Below are positions 1 to 6,088 of a stretch of 10,311 nt of DNA, piece after piece. The translations under genes were made by a program, and so were the position numbers. How positions within the stretch are numbered: the stretch's first letter is position 1; every line of letters begins with the position of its first letter. Origin of the DNA: a bacterium (GTDB taxonomy: Bacteria > Bdellovibrionota > FAC87 > UBA2466); the NCBI GenBank assembly GCA_019750655.1, contig JAIEOG010000153.1, forward strand, positions 1-10,311, given 5' to 3'. The notes under the pieces are model-generated. The model worked only from the letters and a program-made list of their open reading frames with translations, ran no database searches and was not told the DNA's origin.

Positions 1-169
1 TCCGGGCGGGGCTACCTTCGGTGGCGCCCCTTCCTGATGCTAGTCCTTGTGCGAAACCTTTGCCCCTTAGGTTTTGTCCGGAGGGAGTGAGTCTCAGCAG
101 GTATCCAGGCAGAGACCCTAGTCGGCGAACACTTTCATGATTAGTTTCTGAGCCTAGTTCGAATGGCTC
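1..169. other. stem-loop-rich non-coding stretch
   Basis: I see no credible gene here. Several local inverted repeats follow one another: GGGGCTACC pairs with GGTGGCGCCCC (about 8-31, one bulge). AAACCT pairs with AGGTTT (about 55-75). GTCTC pairs with GAGAC (about 92-117). GAGCC (150-154) pairs with GGCTC (165-169). None is followed directly by a clean T-run, so simple terminators are not obvious. The run could be the 3' part of a structured RNA starting before the window, but I could not match it to tmRNA, SRP RNA, RNase P RNA or 6S RNA. An alternative is that plus-strand frame 2, which ends at a TGA at 35-37 after Gly/Ala/Pro codons, is the tail of an upstream gene. Bases 170-254 hold pyrimidine-rich sequence and no clear promoter. 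Confidence 0.25.
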
Positions 170-254
170 TACGCTATTGGATCTGCTTTTCTTTTTTCTT
201 AACGCCTAGCCCCATGGCTGCTGGATCTTTTCTTGGTATTGTTTGCGCACCACA

Positions 255-752
255 ATGTTCCAAACATTCTTAAAGTCCATCTTGGTGTTCGGCTTAATTT
301 TCCCCGCTGGCCTTTTGCATGCGGAATCCGTGGATGAAGAGTTCACGCATATTAGTCCGAGGCACTCGCCGGGGACTGGGGAGTATGTGCATGGGCAGGG
401 GTATGGGAAGATTTTGATTCGGCTTTTGATGTTTGGGGCGATTCCGCAGCAGGGGATTCATTATGTTCCGGAAGGGACGGATCTTTTGTTTGCTTTGCTT
501 TATGCCGGTGGTTACGGGGATTCGACGAAGTTGAATGGGATTACTATTCGCCGTCGGAATGTGCCGGAGCTTATTGAAGTGAATCTTGAAGGTTTGATTG
601 AAGAAGGCGGCGCGATTCCGAAATTAACGGATGGGGACATCATCAACGTTCCCCATAACTGGCGCCGCGATTACCAAGAGTTTATCTTCTTCACGAGTAT
701 TTTTACCTCGCTTACGAGCCTTGTGCTCTCGATTACTCTACTGGCGAGGTAG
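255..752 (+). CDS. exported SLBB-domain protein with C-terminal membrane helix
   Basis: The protein has a signal peptide (residues 1-23, MFQTFLKSILVFGLIFPAGL and so on). A domain at roughly residues 58-134 reads like SLBB, the soluble-ligand-binding beta-grasp fold found in polysaccharide-export proteins such as Wza. It has a glycine/proline entry (GIHYVPEG), a helix followed by YAGGYGD, an RRR strand, VNLEGL, and the closing signature LTDGDIINVP. A single hydrophobic helix (about 143-163) follows and the chain stops at Arg. The protein is short: no separate Poly_export domain precedes the SLBB. I chose ATG 255 because the signal peptide starts cleanly there; an in-frame TTG at 243 would add four residues, and neither has a good ribosome-binding site. 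Third positions favour T more than in neighbouring genes. Its 3' end overlaps the convergent gene by 20 bp. By family, it probably acts in the envelope, perhaps in surface polysaccharide handling, but no polysaccharide genes are visible nearby. The SLBB call is fairly secure; the role is inference. Confidence 0.8.
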   Translation: MFQTFLKSILVFGLIFPAGLLHAESVDEEFTHISPRHSPGTGEYVHGQGYGKILIRLLMFGAIPQQGIHYVPEGTDLLFALLYAGGYGDSTKLNGITIRRRNVPELIEVNLEGLIEEGGAIPKLTDGDIINVPHNWRRDYQEFIFFTSIFTSLTSLVLSITLLAR

Positions 753-1974
753 GGTCGTCTTCGGACGTTGTTTCGGTCTTTGTCCCTTTGAATCCCAGCC
801 AACGTGCGCAGCTGTTCTTTAGGCCCGTAAACCAGCGGGCCAAGCCTTCCCATTCGAGTTTCGCCCACGCGGCGGCGCCTACTGTACCAATCCCCAGCAT
901 GGTGAGGTGCGCGGCATTGAGGTCCATTATGGGTGTTTGCACAACCGGCTGTAAGACCGGCATGGTCGAGAGGATGTACACCGGTGCTATCACTAATCCA
1001 GCAACGGCTTCCATGACTGAAGTCCAAAAGCGGCGGTCTGCGGAACGCTGTTCCCAGATATTAAGAGAAGTGCCAACGGTAGTGCGTGAGAGCATGTTGA
1101 ACACGCTTGCAGGGAAAATTACTTTCAGCATCTCCCAGCCGGCTGCGAGAGAATCTTTTGGGAGTTGCGAGACATCCAGATTGCCGACGTAGTGGTACAG
1201 CTGCGGAGATTGCGAAACGGCATAAAACCCGAAAGAAAAGAACATCCCCATAGCGAGTTGGCGTAAGAACCGCTCTGTGGGGTTCAAGCGGATGTTGTGG
1301 TTAGAAAGTGCCCGCCGGAAGCTGATGAGCGGGATCATGTTCGCGATGTCCAAAACACACATCGCCACTCCCACGCCTAGTGGTTGCGCAATCTGTTTCG
1401 CGAGCGCATCGATTTCTGGGGTGATGTGTAAATCGTACTTCTGCATCACCGGTGGTAGCAGCAAGACGGTGAAGGACAAGCTTTCAGCGAGCAGGATTTT
1501 CCAGATCGCGACTTTAAGTTCCGAAGGGATGGGTTTCTCATAATCTTCTCTGCGAGGCAGAAGATTTAAGAGTTTCTCTTTAAGCGTTTTGGGATGCCGG
1601 ATGATTTGCACGGGGGCTTCAACGCCCGCCGCAGCAAGGACCTTCTCGGTATATTCTTTGAATTTAGACGCCTGATCGCCTGAAACTGGTGGGCCAATTA
1701 AAACAACCCGGTAGCCTTTGAGTTCTGGGCGCTCCTCTAGGTATTGCTTAATGCCTTCCAAGCTTAAAGGTGCGAGCGGCTGTAGAGTCGTCGAAAAATT
1801 GTGCGCTTCGGGATTGGCTTTGGACTCTTCTGGCGCGAGGTACAGGCCGTCCTGCCGATTGCCGAGGCGGATATTGCGCGGGCCTAGAGGCCCGTCATTT
1901 CCGAAAGCGGGAAAACTGCTTAAAAGAAGTGAAAACGTGAGCGCATAGCTCACCAAAGAACGCGCCAATCCCAT
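733..1974 (-). CDS. exported multi-pass membrane protein of unknown function
   Basis: I do not recognise this 413-residue protein. It begins with a signal peptide (MGLARSLVSYALTFSLLLSS, then FPAFG). A soluble segment follows that contains LKGYRVVLIGPPVSGDQ and might fold as a small alpha/beta unit. From about residue 155 come five or six hydrophobic segments, including AIWKILLAESLSFTVLLLPP, VGVAMCVLDIANMIPLISF, LAMGMFFSFGFYAVS, VIFPASVFNMLS, VMEAVAGLVIAPVYIL and LTMLGIGTVGAAAW. A charged C-terminal tail closes it (GTKTETTSEDDPTSPVE). ATG 1974 is preferred over the in-frame GTG at 1986 because GGGGG lies a few bases upstream of the ATG and the signal peptide starts there. It is divergent from the acetyltransferase gene and convergent with the SLBB gene, whose last 20 bp it overlaps. 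It is likely an inner-membrane protein with a periplasmic N-terminal domain; substrate and partners are unknown. Confidence 0.8.
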   Translation of the reverse strand: MGLARSLVSYALTFSLLLSSFPAFGNDGPLGPRNIRLGNRQDGLYLAPEESKANPEAHNFSTTLQPLAPLSLEGIKQYLEERPELKGYRVVLIGPPVSGDQASKFKEYTEKVLAAAGVEAPVQIIRHPKTLKEKLLNLLPRREDYEKPIPSELKVAIWKILLAESLSFTVLLLPPVMQKYDLHITPEIDALAKQIAQPLGVGVAMCVLDIANMIPLISFRRALSNHNIRLNPTERFLRQLAMGMFFSFGFYAVSQSPQLYHYVGNLDVSQLPKDSLAAGWEMLKVIFPASVFNMLSRTTVGTSLNIWEQRSADRRFWTSVMEAVAGLVIAPVYILSTMPVLQPVVQTPIMDLNAAHLTMLGIGTVGAAAWAKLEWEGLARWFTGLKNSCARWLGFKGTKTETTSEDDPTSPVE

Positions 1975-2005
1975 CGAAACCCCCACGGATTAAGCCACCG
2001 AAAAC

Positions 2006-2020
2006 CCATTAGCTTAATGG
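2006..2020. promoter_or_regulatory. 15-bp palindrome between divergent genes, possible operator
   Basis: CCATTA (2006-2011) and TAATGG (2015-2020) form perfect 6-bp arms around GCT. The right half also pairs with a second site: ATTAAGC (1989-1995) is the reverse complement of GCTTAAT (2012-2018). It lies between the start of the membrane-protein gene and the acetyltransferase gene, where a regulator of either could bind. No regulator is recognised; the call rests on symmetry and position only. Confidence 0.3.
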
Positions 2021-2086
2021 CTGAGATCGGGTCTCGCCGACGCAGTTTTGATTGGCAAGACACCCTGCGGCAATTACCGAAGAACG

Positions 2087-2105
2087 AACACCAGCATGGG
2101 GTGTT
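2087..2105. promoter_or_regulatory. small inverted repeat upstream of the acetyltransferase gene
   Basis: AACACC (2087-2092) and GGTGTT (2100-2105) are perfect 6-bp arms around a 7-base loop, ending 28 bases before the chosen ATG at 2134. It could be a 5' leader hairpin or an operator; chance occurrence is also possible at this length. Confidence 0.25.
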
Positions 2106-2133
2106 GGGATCGGAGATATGCGACAATCTGAAA

Positions 2134-2637
2134 ATGCAGAACTTAGAATCGAAGCGTCTCCGTTTCCGCCCCTTCGCGGCGGCTGATTTAGCGGAGTTCT
2201 GGTCTTTGGATACGGACCCTGAAGTCGTCCGCTATCTTGGTGGCAAGATAAAAACCCAAGAACAGTGCCGCGAGCGGCTGGAGCTGATAGCAGGCCACCA
2301 CCGCGAGCATGGCCATGGCCTATGTTTCACGCAGCTCAAGACGACGGGAGAGTTCGTAGGTCGCACGGGGCTTATCCCTTGGGAGCTCGACGGCGAAAAA
2401 CTCTGGGAAGTAGGCTACACCTTCGCGCGCAAATACTGGGGTCAGGGTCTAGCGAGCGAGGCTTCGGCTTTTTGGATAAGCCACGGTTTTGCGGGTCTTC
2501 CCGTCGAGTTCTTAGTGAGCCTCATCCACCCGGAGAATGCCGCGTCTATTCGGGTTGCCGAAAAGAATGGTATGCAGCTCTGGAAGCAAACCGAAATAAA
2601 GGGTCTTCGGATCAACGCCTACCGGATCAACCGCTGA
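2134..2637 (+). CDS. GNAT-family N-acetyltransferase (RimJ/RimL-like)
   Basis: This 167-residue protein has the layout of the Acetyltransf_3 group of GNAT enzymes, which transfer acetyl from acetyl-CoA to an amine (ribosomal protein N-termini in RimJ/RimL, antibiotics or metabolites in others). It opens with the typical LESKRLRFRPF strand and AADLAEFW helix. It continues with a FVGRTGL strand, then the acetyl-CoA-binding loop KYWGQGLASEA (about 100-110), the cytosolic GNAT motif A. It closes with HPENAASIRVAEKNGM (about 132-147), the usual asparagine/serine-containing motif B. The frame is open to an ATG at 2017, but the added 39 residues look non-coding, so ATG 2134 is chosen, although its Shine-Dalgarno is poor. 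The stop is only 6 bp from the stop of the convergent secreted-protein gene. Family assignment is secure; substrate is unknown. Confidence 0.9.
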   Translation: MQNLESKRLRFRPFAAADLAEFWSLDTDPEVVRYLGGKIKTQEQCRERLELIAGHHREHGHGLCFTQLKTTGEFVGRTGLIPWELDGEKLWEVGYTFARKYWGQGLASEASAFWISHGFAGLPVEFLVSLIHPENAASIRVAEKNGMQLWKQTEIKGLRINAYRINR

Positions 2638-2643
2638 CGGCAT

Positions 2644-3087
2644 CTATTTCACTTCGCATTCCAAACGAAACAGCGAAACAAAACGCAGGTCCTGTTTCTC
2701 GGGGTCGTAGTCTTGCACTCGCCCGACGGCCAAGTGGTAGGGCAGCTCCCCCGCACACGAGGATTGGAGCACGGTGCTCGTGCCGTTGTTACGTGTGGAG
2801 ACGCTGACGCCGTTGGAGGGGCAGCGCAGGGCCACTCGGAAGACGCCTGTCTCGTAACTCGCGGAATAGCCTAGGTGGTAGCCTTTTTCATCGAAGGTCA
2901 CTTCTCCTTTGTCCTGCGCGAGTTTAGAGGATTTGCGAAATGTGGCAGCCTCTTGAAACGCGATGGGGCGTTTTTCCTTTACGGCTTTTTCTACTTCGTC
3001 CATCAAGCCGTACTTAATCGTGCATTCGAGATCGGTTGCCGCAAAGGCGCCGGTCGCGAGAACCAAAAAACCAAAAAGAGTTTTCAT
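2644..3087 (-). CDS. small secreted protein, paralog of its upstream neighbour
   Basis: A 147-residue protein with a cleavable signal peptide (MKTLFGFLVLATGAFA, then ATDL). I do not recognise the family. It aligns along its whole length with the protein encoded at 3084-3545: both begin the mature part with a short acidic/aromatic stretch and Cys (LEC versus LHC). Both have FQEAT after a basic run, YSAS near the middle, a CP pair, then LQS-x-C, LPxHL, and a final Leu-Phe/Tyr-Arg-x-x-Cys. Four cysteines are conserved, suggesting two disulfides in the periplasm or outside the cell. It is the second gene of a pair. Its ATG overlaps the upstream TGA as ATGA (3084-3087), and the upstream gene's last codons supply an AAAGGA ribosome-binding site, so translation is probably coupled. 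Confidence 0.85.
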   Translation of the reverse strand: MKTLFGFLVLATGAFAATDLECTIKYGLMDEVEKAVKEKRPIAFQEAATFRKSSKLAQDKGEVTFDEKGYHLGYSASYETGVFRVALRCPSNGVSVSTRNNGTSTVLQSSCAGELPYHLAVGRVQDYDPEKQDLRFVSLFRLECEVK

Positions 3088-3545
3088 TTCTTATCCTTTC
3101 CACCTATGTGGCAGTCGACCCGGTAAAGGTACGCAAAGTAATCATAGAACTCAGGAGAAACTTGATCCGTGCGTGCAATGGAAAGGTGGAAGGGAAGTGC
3201 TTTGTTGCTGCAATTGCTTTGAAGCACTGCCCGCTTACCTTCGCTAAGAACGGAGATTACCGTATCCGGAATACCAGGGCACCACATCGCCGCCACAACG
3301 GTGCCGGTTTTCGTGGATGCCGAGTATTCGATGTTGTACTTGTCTTTTTTAAACTTGAGCGCTGCCTTGCCGTCGACGATTTCCGCTGACAGCGCAAAGT
3401 CGGTGGCTTCTTGAAATTTCGGCTTACGCTTTTCCCTCTGGGACTCTTCAAACTCCCACTGAGTGGCGTATTCCAATTTGCAATGAAGGTAATCCGCGGC
3501 GAGTGCGTTGCCTGCCAGCAAAGCGAGGGCCAAAAAAGTTTTCAT
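3084..3545 (-). CDS. small secreted protein, first gene of a tandem paralog pair
   Basis: A 153-residue protein with a signal peptide (MKTFLALALLAGNALA, then ADYL). It is a diverged duplicate of the downstream gene product, sharing FQEAT, YSAS, LQS-x-C, LPxHL and four cysteines. It has a more basic, Lys-rich middle (KFKKDKYN) and a Lys-rich C-terminus (GGKDKK) that the downstream paralog lacks. The predicted mature proteins look beta-rich with two possible disulfides. No function can be named. The start at 3545 is fixed by the signal peptide, although the sequence before it shows no clear Shine-Dalgarno. Upstream lie a small palindrome (3621-3633) and then the groEL terminator, so this pair is probably a separate two-gene operon transcribed after chaperonin transcription ends. 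Confidence 0.85.
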   Translation of the reverse strand: MKTFLALALLAGNALAADYLHCKLEYATQWEFEESQREKRKPKFQEATDFALSAEIVDGKAALKFKKDKYNIEYSASTKTGTVVAAMWCPGIPDTVISVLSEGKRAVLQSNCSNKALPFHLSIARTDQVSPEFYDYFAYLYRVDCHIGGKDKK

Positions 3546-3620
3546 AGGCGCACCATGGAGCGGCGCGCGTGAGTCATCAAGCGGGTTCTAGCGGACGAGG
3601 CTAAAGAGAGTGAACAAAAG

Positions 3621-3633
3621 TTACCGCGGGTAA
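3621..3633. promoter_or_regulatory. TTACC-GCG-GGTAA palindrome, possible operator
   Basis: Perfect 5-bp arms around GCG sit about 75 bp upstream of the first secreted-paralog gene and just past the groEL terminator, in the place expected for that operon's promoter. It is short enough to be chance. Confidence 0.25.
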
Positions 3634-3635
3634 AC

Positions 3636-3670
3636 AAAAAAAGGGCCGGCTCTTGCGAGCCAGCCCTTTT
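3636..3670 (-). terminator. rho-independent terminator of the groES-groEL operon
   Basis: Read on the minus strand, AAAA precedes a 10-bp stem (GGGCTGGCTC with GAGCCGGCCC, one G-U pair) closed by a GCAA tetraloop and followed by seven T residues. It begins 26 bases after the groEL stop codon. The flanking A-run and T-run mean it could also work in the opposite direction. A second small perfect hairpin, CTTCC-loop-GGAAG (3676-3689), lies between it and the groEL stop. Confidence 0.92.
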
Positions 3671-3695
3671 GAGAACTTCCGAAAGGAAGGGGGGA

Positions 3696-5357
3696 TTACA
3701 TCATCCCGCCCATGCCTCCCATACCACCCATGCCGCCCATACCAGGTGCGCCATGGCCGTGACCTGCGTGGTCATCTTCCTTCGGCTTTTCGCTGATCAT
3801 CGCTTCCGTGGTCAGCATCAACGAAGCGATGCTGGCTGCGTTTTGAAGCGCGCTGCGAGTAACCTTGGTCGGGTCGATGACGCCTGCGGCAACGAGGTCT
3901 TCGTACTTTTCCGTCAGAGCGTTGAAGCCGAAGTTTGAGCTCGGATTGGTGCGGACTTTGTCCACCACAATCGAACCTTCGAAACCGGCGTTCTGCGCGA
4001 TTTGGCGAAGCGGCTCTTCGAGGGCGCGGCGCACAATGTTCACACCGAACTGCTCTTCGCCTTCGAGTTTCAGGCTTTCGAGAGCAATCGAGGCGCGGAT
4101 GTAGGCCGTGCCACCACCGGCGAGGATACCTTCCTCAACGGCAGCGCGGGTCGCGTGCAAGGCATCTTCCACGCGGGCTTTCTTTTCCTTCATCTCGACT
4201 TCGGTCGGGGCGCCGACGTTAATCACGGCAACACCGCCCACCAATTTAGCCAAGCGTTCTTGCAGTTTTTCACGGTCGTAGTCCGAAGTGGTTTCTTCGA
4301 TCTGCGCACGCATCTGCTTCACGCGGGCTTCGATTTCTTTCTTATCGCCCAAGCCGTCGACAATCGTGGTGTTCTCTTTGTCGATGGTAACGCGTTTGGC
4401 TTGACCCAAAGAGTCTAAGCGCGCGTTTTCGAGCTTGAGGCCGAGTTCTTCAGCCACAACGTCGCCGCCGGTGAGGATGGCGATGTCTTTCAGCATGTCC
4501 TTGCGGCGGTCGCCGAAGCCTGGGGCCTTAATGGCCGCGACTTGCAGCGTGCCACGCAGCTTGTTCACCACGAGAGTCGCCAAGGCTTCGCCTTCGACGT
4601 CTTCTGCAATGATGACCAGCGGACGGCCGGCTTGCACAACTTTTTCCAACAACGGCAGCAAGTCTTTCATGCTGGAGACTTTTTTGTCGTTGATGAGGAT
4701 GTACGGGTTTTCGAAGTTGCACTCCATCGTTTCCGGGTTGGTCACGAAGTAGGGCGACAGGTAACCGCGGTCGAACTGCATCCCTTCGACAACGTCGAGG
4801 GTGGTTTCAGCAGTTTTGGATTCTTCGACCGTGATGACGCCTTCTTTGCCAACCTTCGCCATCGCTTCAGCAATGAGCTTGCCGATTTCTGGGTCGTTGT
4901 TGGCGGAAATCGTGCCGACTTGCGCGATTTCTTTTTCGTCTTTGATCGGTTTGCTGAGTTTCTTCAGCTCTTCCGTCACGACTCTCACGGCTTTATCGAT
5001 GCCGCGTTTGATTTCCATCGGGCTCTGGCCGTGGGTCACGACCTTCACGCCTTCGCGGAAAATCGCCTGAGTCAGAACCGTAGCAGTGGTCGTGCCATCG
5101 CCTGCATCGTCGCTCGTTTTGCTAGCGACTTCGCGGACCATTTGCGCGCCCATGTTTTCGAATTTGTTTTCGAGTTCGATTTCCTTAGCGACCGTCACAC
5201 CGTCTTTAGTGATGGTTGGGGCGCCGAAGGACTTCTCGATAACGACGTTACGGCCTTTAGGGCCGAGGGTTACCTTTACGGCTTCCGCGAGTACGTTAAC
5301 ACCGCGGAGGATGGCCGACCGGGCTTCCTCTTTGAATCGGATTTCTTTTGCCGACAT
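3696..5357 (-). CDS. groL: chaperonin GroEL (Hsp60)
   Basis: This 553-residue protein is a full-length 60-kDa chaperonin subunit. It assembles as double heptameric rings and folds cytosolic proteins with ATP and the GroES lid. The equatorial ATP site is intact: VTLGPKGRNVV (about 29-39), Asp52 in TKDGVT, GDGTTTATVL with Asp87, and VEDALHATRAAVEEG carrying the Asp equivalent to E. coli 398. AGGGTAY follows, and the tail is the typical GGM repeat (GMGGMGGMGGMGGMM), preceded by a His-rich DDHAGHGHG. Start: ATG 5357 with AAGGAGA (5363-5369) at ideal distance. It lies 26 bp after groES, so the two are surely co-transcribed, and it ends at a strong terminator. Nothing looks broken. This is the only groEL in the window. 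Confidence 0.99.
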   Translation of the reverse strand: MSAKEIRFKEEARSAILRGVNVLAEAVKVTLGPKGRNVVIEKSFGAPTITKDGVTVAKEIELENKFENMGAQMVREVASKTSDDAGDGTTTATVLTQAIFREGVKVVTHGQSPMEIKRGIDKAVRVVTEELKKLSKPIKDEKEIAQVGTISANNDPEIGKLIAEAMAKVGKEGVITVEESKTAETTLDVVEGMQFDRGYLSPYFVTNPETMECNFENPYILINDKKVSSMKDLLPLLEKVVQAGRPLVIIAEDVEGEALATLVVNKLRGTLQVAAIKAPGFGDRRKDMLKDIAILTGGDVVAEELGLKLENARLDSLGQAKRVTIDKENTTIVDGLGDKKEIEARVKQMRAQIEETTSDYDREKLQERLAKLVGGVAVINVGAPTEVEMKEKKARVEDALHATRAAVEEGILAGGGTAYIRASIALESLKLEGEEQFGVNIVRRALEEPLRQIAQNAGFEGSIVVDKVRTNPSSNFGFNALTEKYEDLVAAGVIDPTKVTRSALQNAASIASLMLTTEAMISEKPKEDDHAGHGHGAPGMGGMGGMGGMGGMM

Positions 5358-5383
5358 ATTTATCTCCTTAAAATGAGTGTGAA

Positions 5384-5671
5384 TTAACCAACAACGCCCA
5401 AGATGTCGTCTTCCTTCATCATCAAGTACTCGACGCCATCAATCTTGATTTCCGTGCCGGAGTATTTACCGAACAGCACGCGGTCACCTTTTTTCACTTC
5501 CAAGGGAACCTTTTTACCGTCCTCGAGGACTTTGCCATTACCAACAGCGATCACTTCGCCTTGCTGAGGCTTTTCTTTCGCGTTGTCGGGGATGATGATC
5601 CCACCTTTGGTTTTTTCCTCTTCGTCAAACCGCTTCACGATGAGTCGATCGTGTAAAGGGCGAATGTTCAT
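5384..5671 (-). CDS. groS: co-chaperonin GroES (Hsp10)
   Basis: A 95-residue protein matching the Cpn10 family along its length. It starts with MNIRPLHDRLIVKR, then the mobile loop EEEKTKGGIIIPDNAKEKPQ that docks on GroEL. GEVIAVGNGK and VKKGDRVLFGKYSGTEIK follow, and it ends with MMKEDDILGVV. A heptamer of this protein caps the GroEL cavity. The start is supported by GAGGAGA a few bases upstream. It is the first chaperonin gene, 60 bp after the FmdB-type gene on the same strand and 26 bp before groEL. No inverted repeat of the CIRCE type (TTAGCACTC-N9-GAGTGCTAA) was seen before it, so HrcA control is not evident. It may be transcribed from the promoter before the zinc-ribbon gene, from an unrecognised promoter in the 60-bp gap, or both. 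Confidence 0.99.
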   Translation of the reverse strand: MNIRPLHDRLIVKRFDEEEKTKGGIIIPDNAKEKPQQGEVIAVGNGKVLEDGKKVPLEVKKGDRVLFGKYSGTEIKIDGVEYLMMKEDDILGVVG

Positions 5672-5731
5672 TGGTTTTCTCCTCTTTTTTCAAAAAATTC
5701 CGGCGCTGTTTCTTACAAGATTTCGCGCCTC

Positions 5732-5944
5732 TTAGGAAGAGCTTTCGGAGCTCCCCCCACTTGTAGGCTTCTTATAATCCGTGGCGTACCAGCCTGTGCC
5801 CTTCAACTGGAAGCTGGTTTTCGACATAAGTCGTTGAACCGGACTCTGGCATTCGGGGCATTGAGTTAAAGGCGCATCAGAAAATTTCTGAATAACTTCA
5901 AGCACTTTCTTGCACTTTGCGCATTCGTACTCGTACAACGGCAT
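5732..5944 (-). CDS. FmdB-family zinc ribbon protein
   Basis: A 70-residue protein of the FmdB putative regulatory family. It starts MPLYEYECAKCKK and has two CxxC knuckles (Cys8/Cys11 and Cys29/Cys32) that would bind one zinc ion. It continues with the family block VQRLMSKTSFQLKGTGWYATDY and ends in a Ser-rich tail (GGSSESSS). ATG 5944 is chosen because GGGAGA lies just upstream and because family members begin MPxYEY; a longer frame to 6022 adds 26 residues covering the promoter region. It is the first gene of the minus-strand run to groES and groEL, and divergent from dnaK. FmdB proteins have been suggested to be regulators, but their molecular role is unclear. Position here suggests a link to the chaperone genes, by association only. 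Confidence 0.93.
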   Translation of the reverse strand: MPLYEYECAKCKKVLEVIQKFSDAPLTQCPECQSPVQRLMSKTSFQLKGTGWYATDYKKPTSGGSSESSS

Positions 5945-5970
5945 AAGAATCTCCCACAAGAACAGTGGCC

Positions 5971-5998
5971 AATTTAGGTGCGGGATTAGCGGAGTCAA
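5971..5998 (-). promoter_or_regulatory. candidate promoter for the fmdB-like gene (and perhaps groESL)
   Basis: On the minus strand TTGACT (5993-5998) and TAAATT (5971-5976) are separated by 16 bp, 5/6 and 4/6 matches to the housekeeping -35 and -10 boxes. Transcription would begin near 5964, leaving about a 20-base leader that contains the GGGAGA ribosome-binding site. The bases after the -35 (TTGACTCCGCTAA) resemble those of the divergent dnaK promoter (TTGACTTCGCAGA). Confidence 0.45.
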
Positions 5999-6009
5999 TG
6001 GCCGAGTCC

Positions 6010-6027
6010 ATTTTTCTATCAAAAAAA
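6010..6027. promoter_or_regulatory. A/T-rich inverted repeat between divergent chaperone promoters
   Basis: TTTTT, then CTATC, then seven A residues form an A/T-rich dyad about midway between the two TTGACT boxes. It is placed as an UP-like element or regulator site for both directions. The call rests on composition and position. Confidence 0.3.
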
Positions 6028-6037
6028 GTGCCGGCGG

Positions 6038-6066
6038 TTTGACTTCGCAGAAGGGCTTCCCATATT
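6038..6066 (+). promoter_or_regulatory. candidate dnaK promoter, possibly heat-shock type
   Basis: TTTGACT (6038-6044), 13 bp, then TCCCATAT (6058-6065). The second box matches the sigma-32 consensus -10 (CCCCATnT) at 7 of 8 positions, and 13 bp is a normal sigma-32 spacing, but the -35 is only 4/7 to CTTGAAA. Read as a housekeeping promoter it is TTGACT (6039-6044), 16 bp, CATATT (6061-6066). Both put the start near 6072, giving a very short leader just covering the GGAGG at 6074-6078. Confidence 0.4.
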
Positions 6067-6088
6067 TCGCCTCGGAGGCAGAAAAGCG

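Noticed and set aside
153..164. 12-base match CCTAGTTCGAAT with its reverse complement near 8971-8982
   Set aside because: A match of this length between two spacers in a 10-kb window is expected by chance, and the flanks do not match, so I do not call it a repeat or attachment site.
150..169. TTCGAAT-containing hairpin resembling a tRNA T-arm
   Set aside because: The paired arms GAGCC/GGCTC enclose ten bases rather than seven, and no acceptor, D or anticodon arms or CCA end are present.
2017..2133. N-terminal extension of the acetyltransferase from an upstream ATG
   Set aside because: The extra 39 residues do not resemble a GNAT N-terminus; the family-typical start LESKRLRFRPF begins right after ATG 2134, and the upstream DNA contains palindromes typical of a spacer.
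4542..5387. 281-codon open frame on the plus strand opposite groEL
   Set aside because: It is an antisense shadow of a highly conserved, intact groEL; its Phe/Arg/Asp-rich product looks like the reverse reading of groEL codons and has no ribosome-binding site or recognisable domain.
5672..5731. CIRCE element or heat-shock promoter directly before groES
   Set aside because: No TTAGCACTC/GAGTGCTAA pair is present. A CTTGTAA box resembling a sigma-32 -35 exists on the minus strand, but no CCCCAT-like -10 lies at the right distance.
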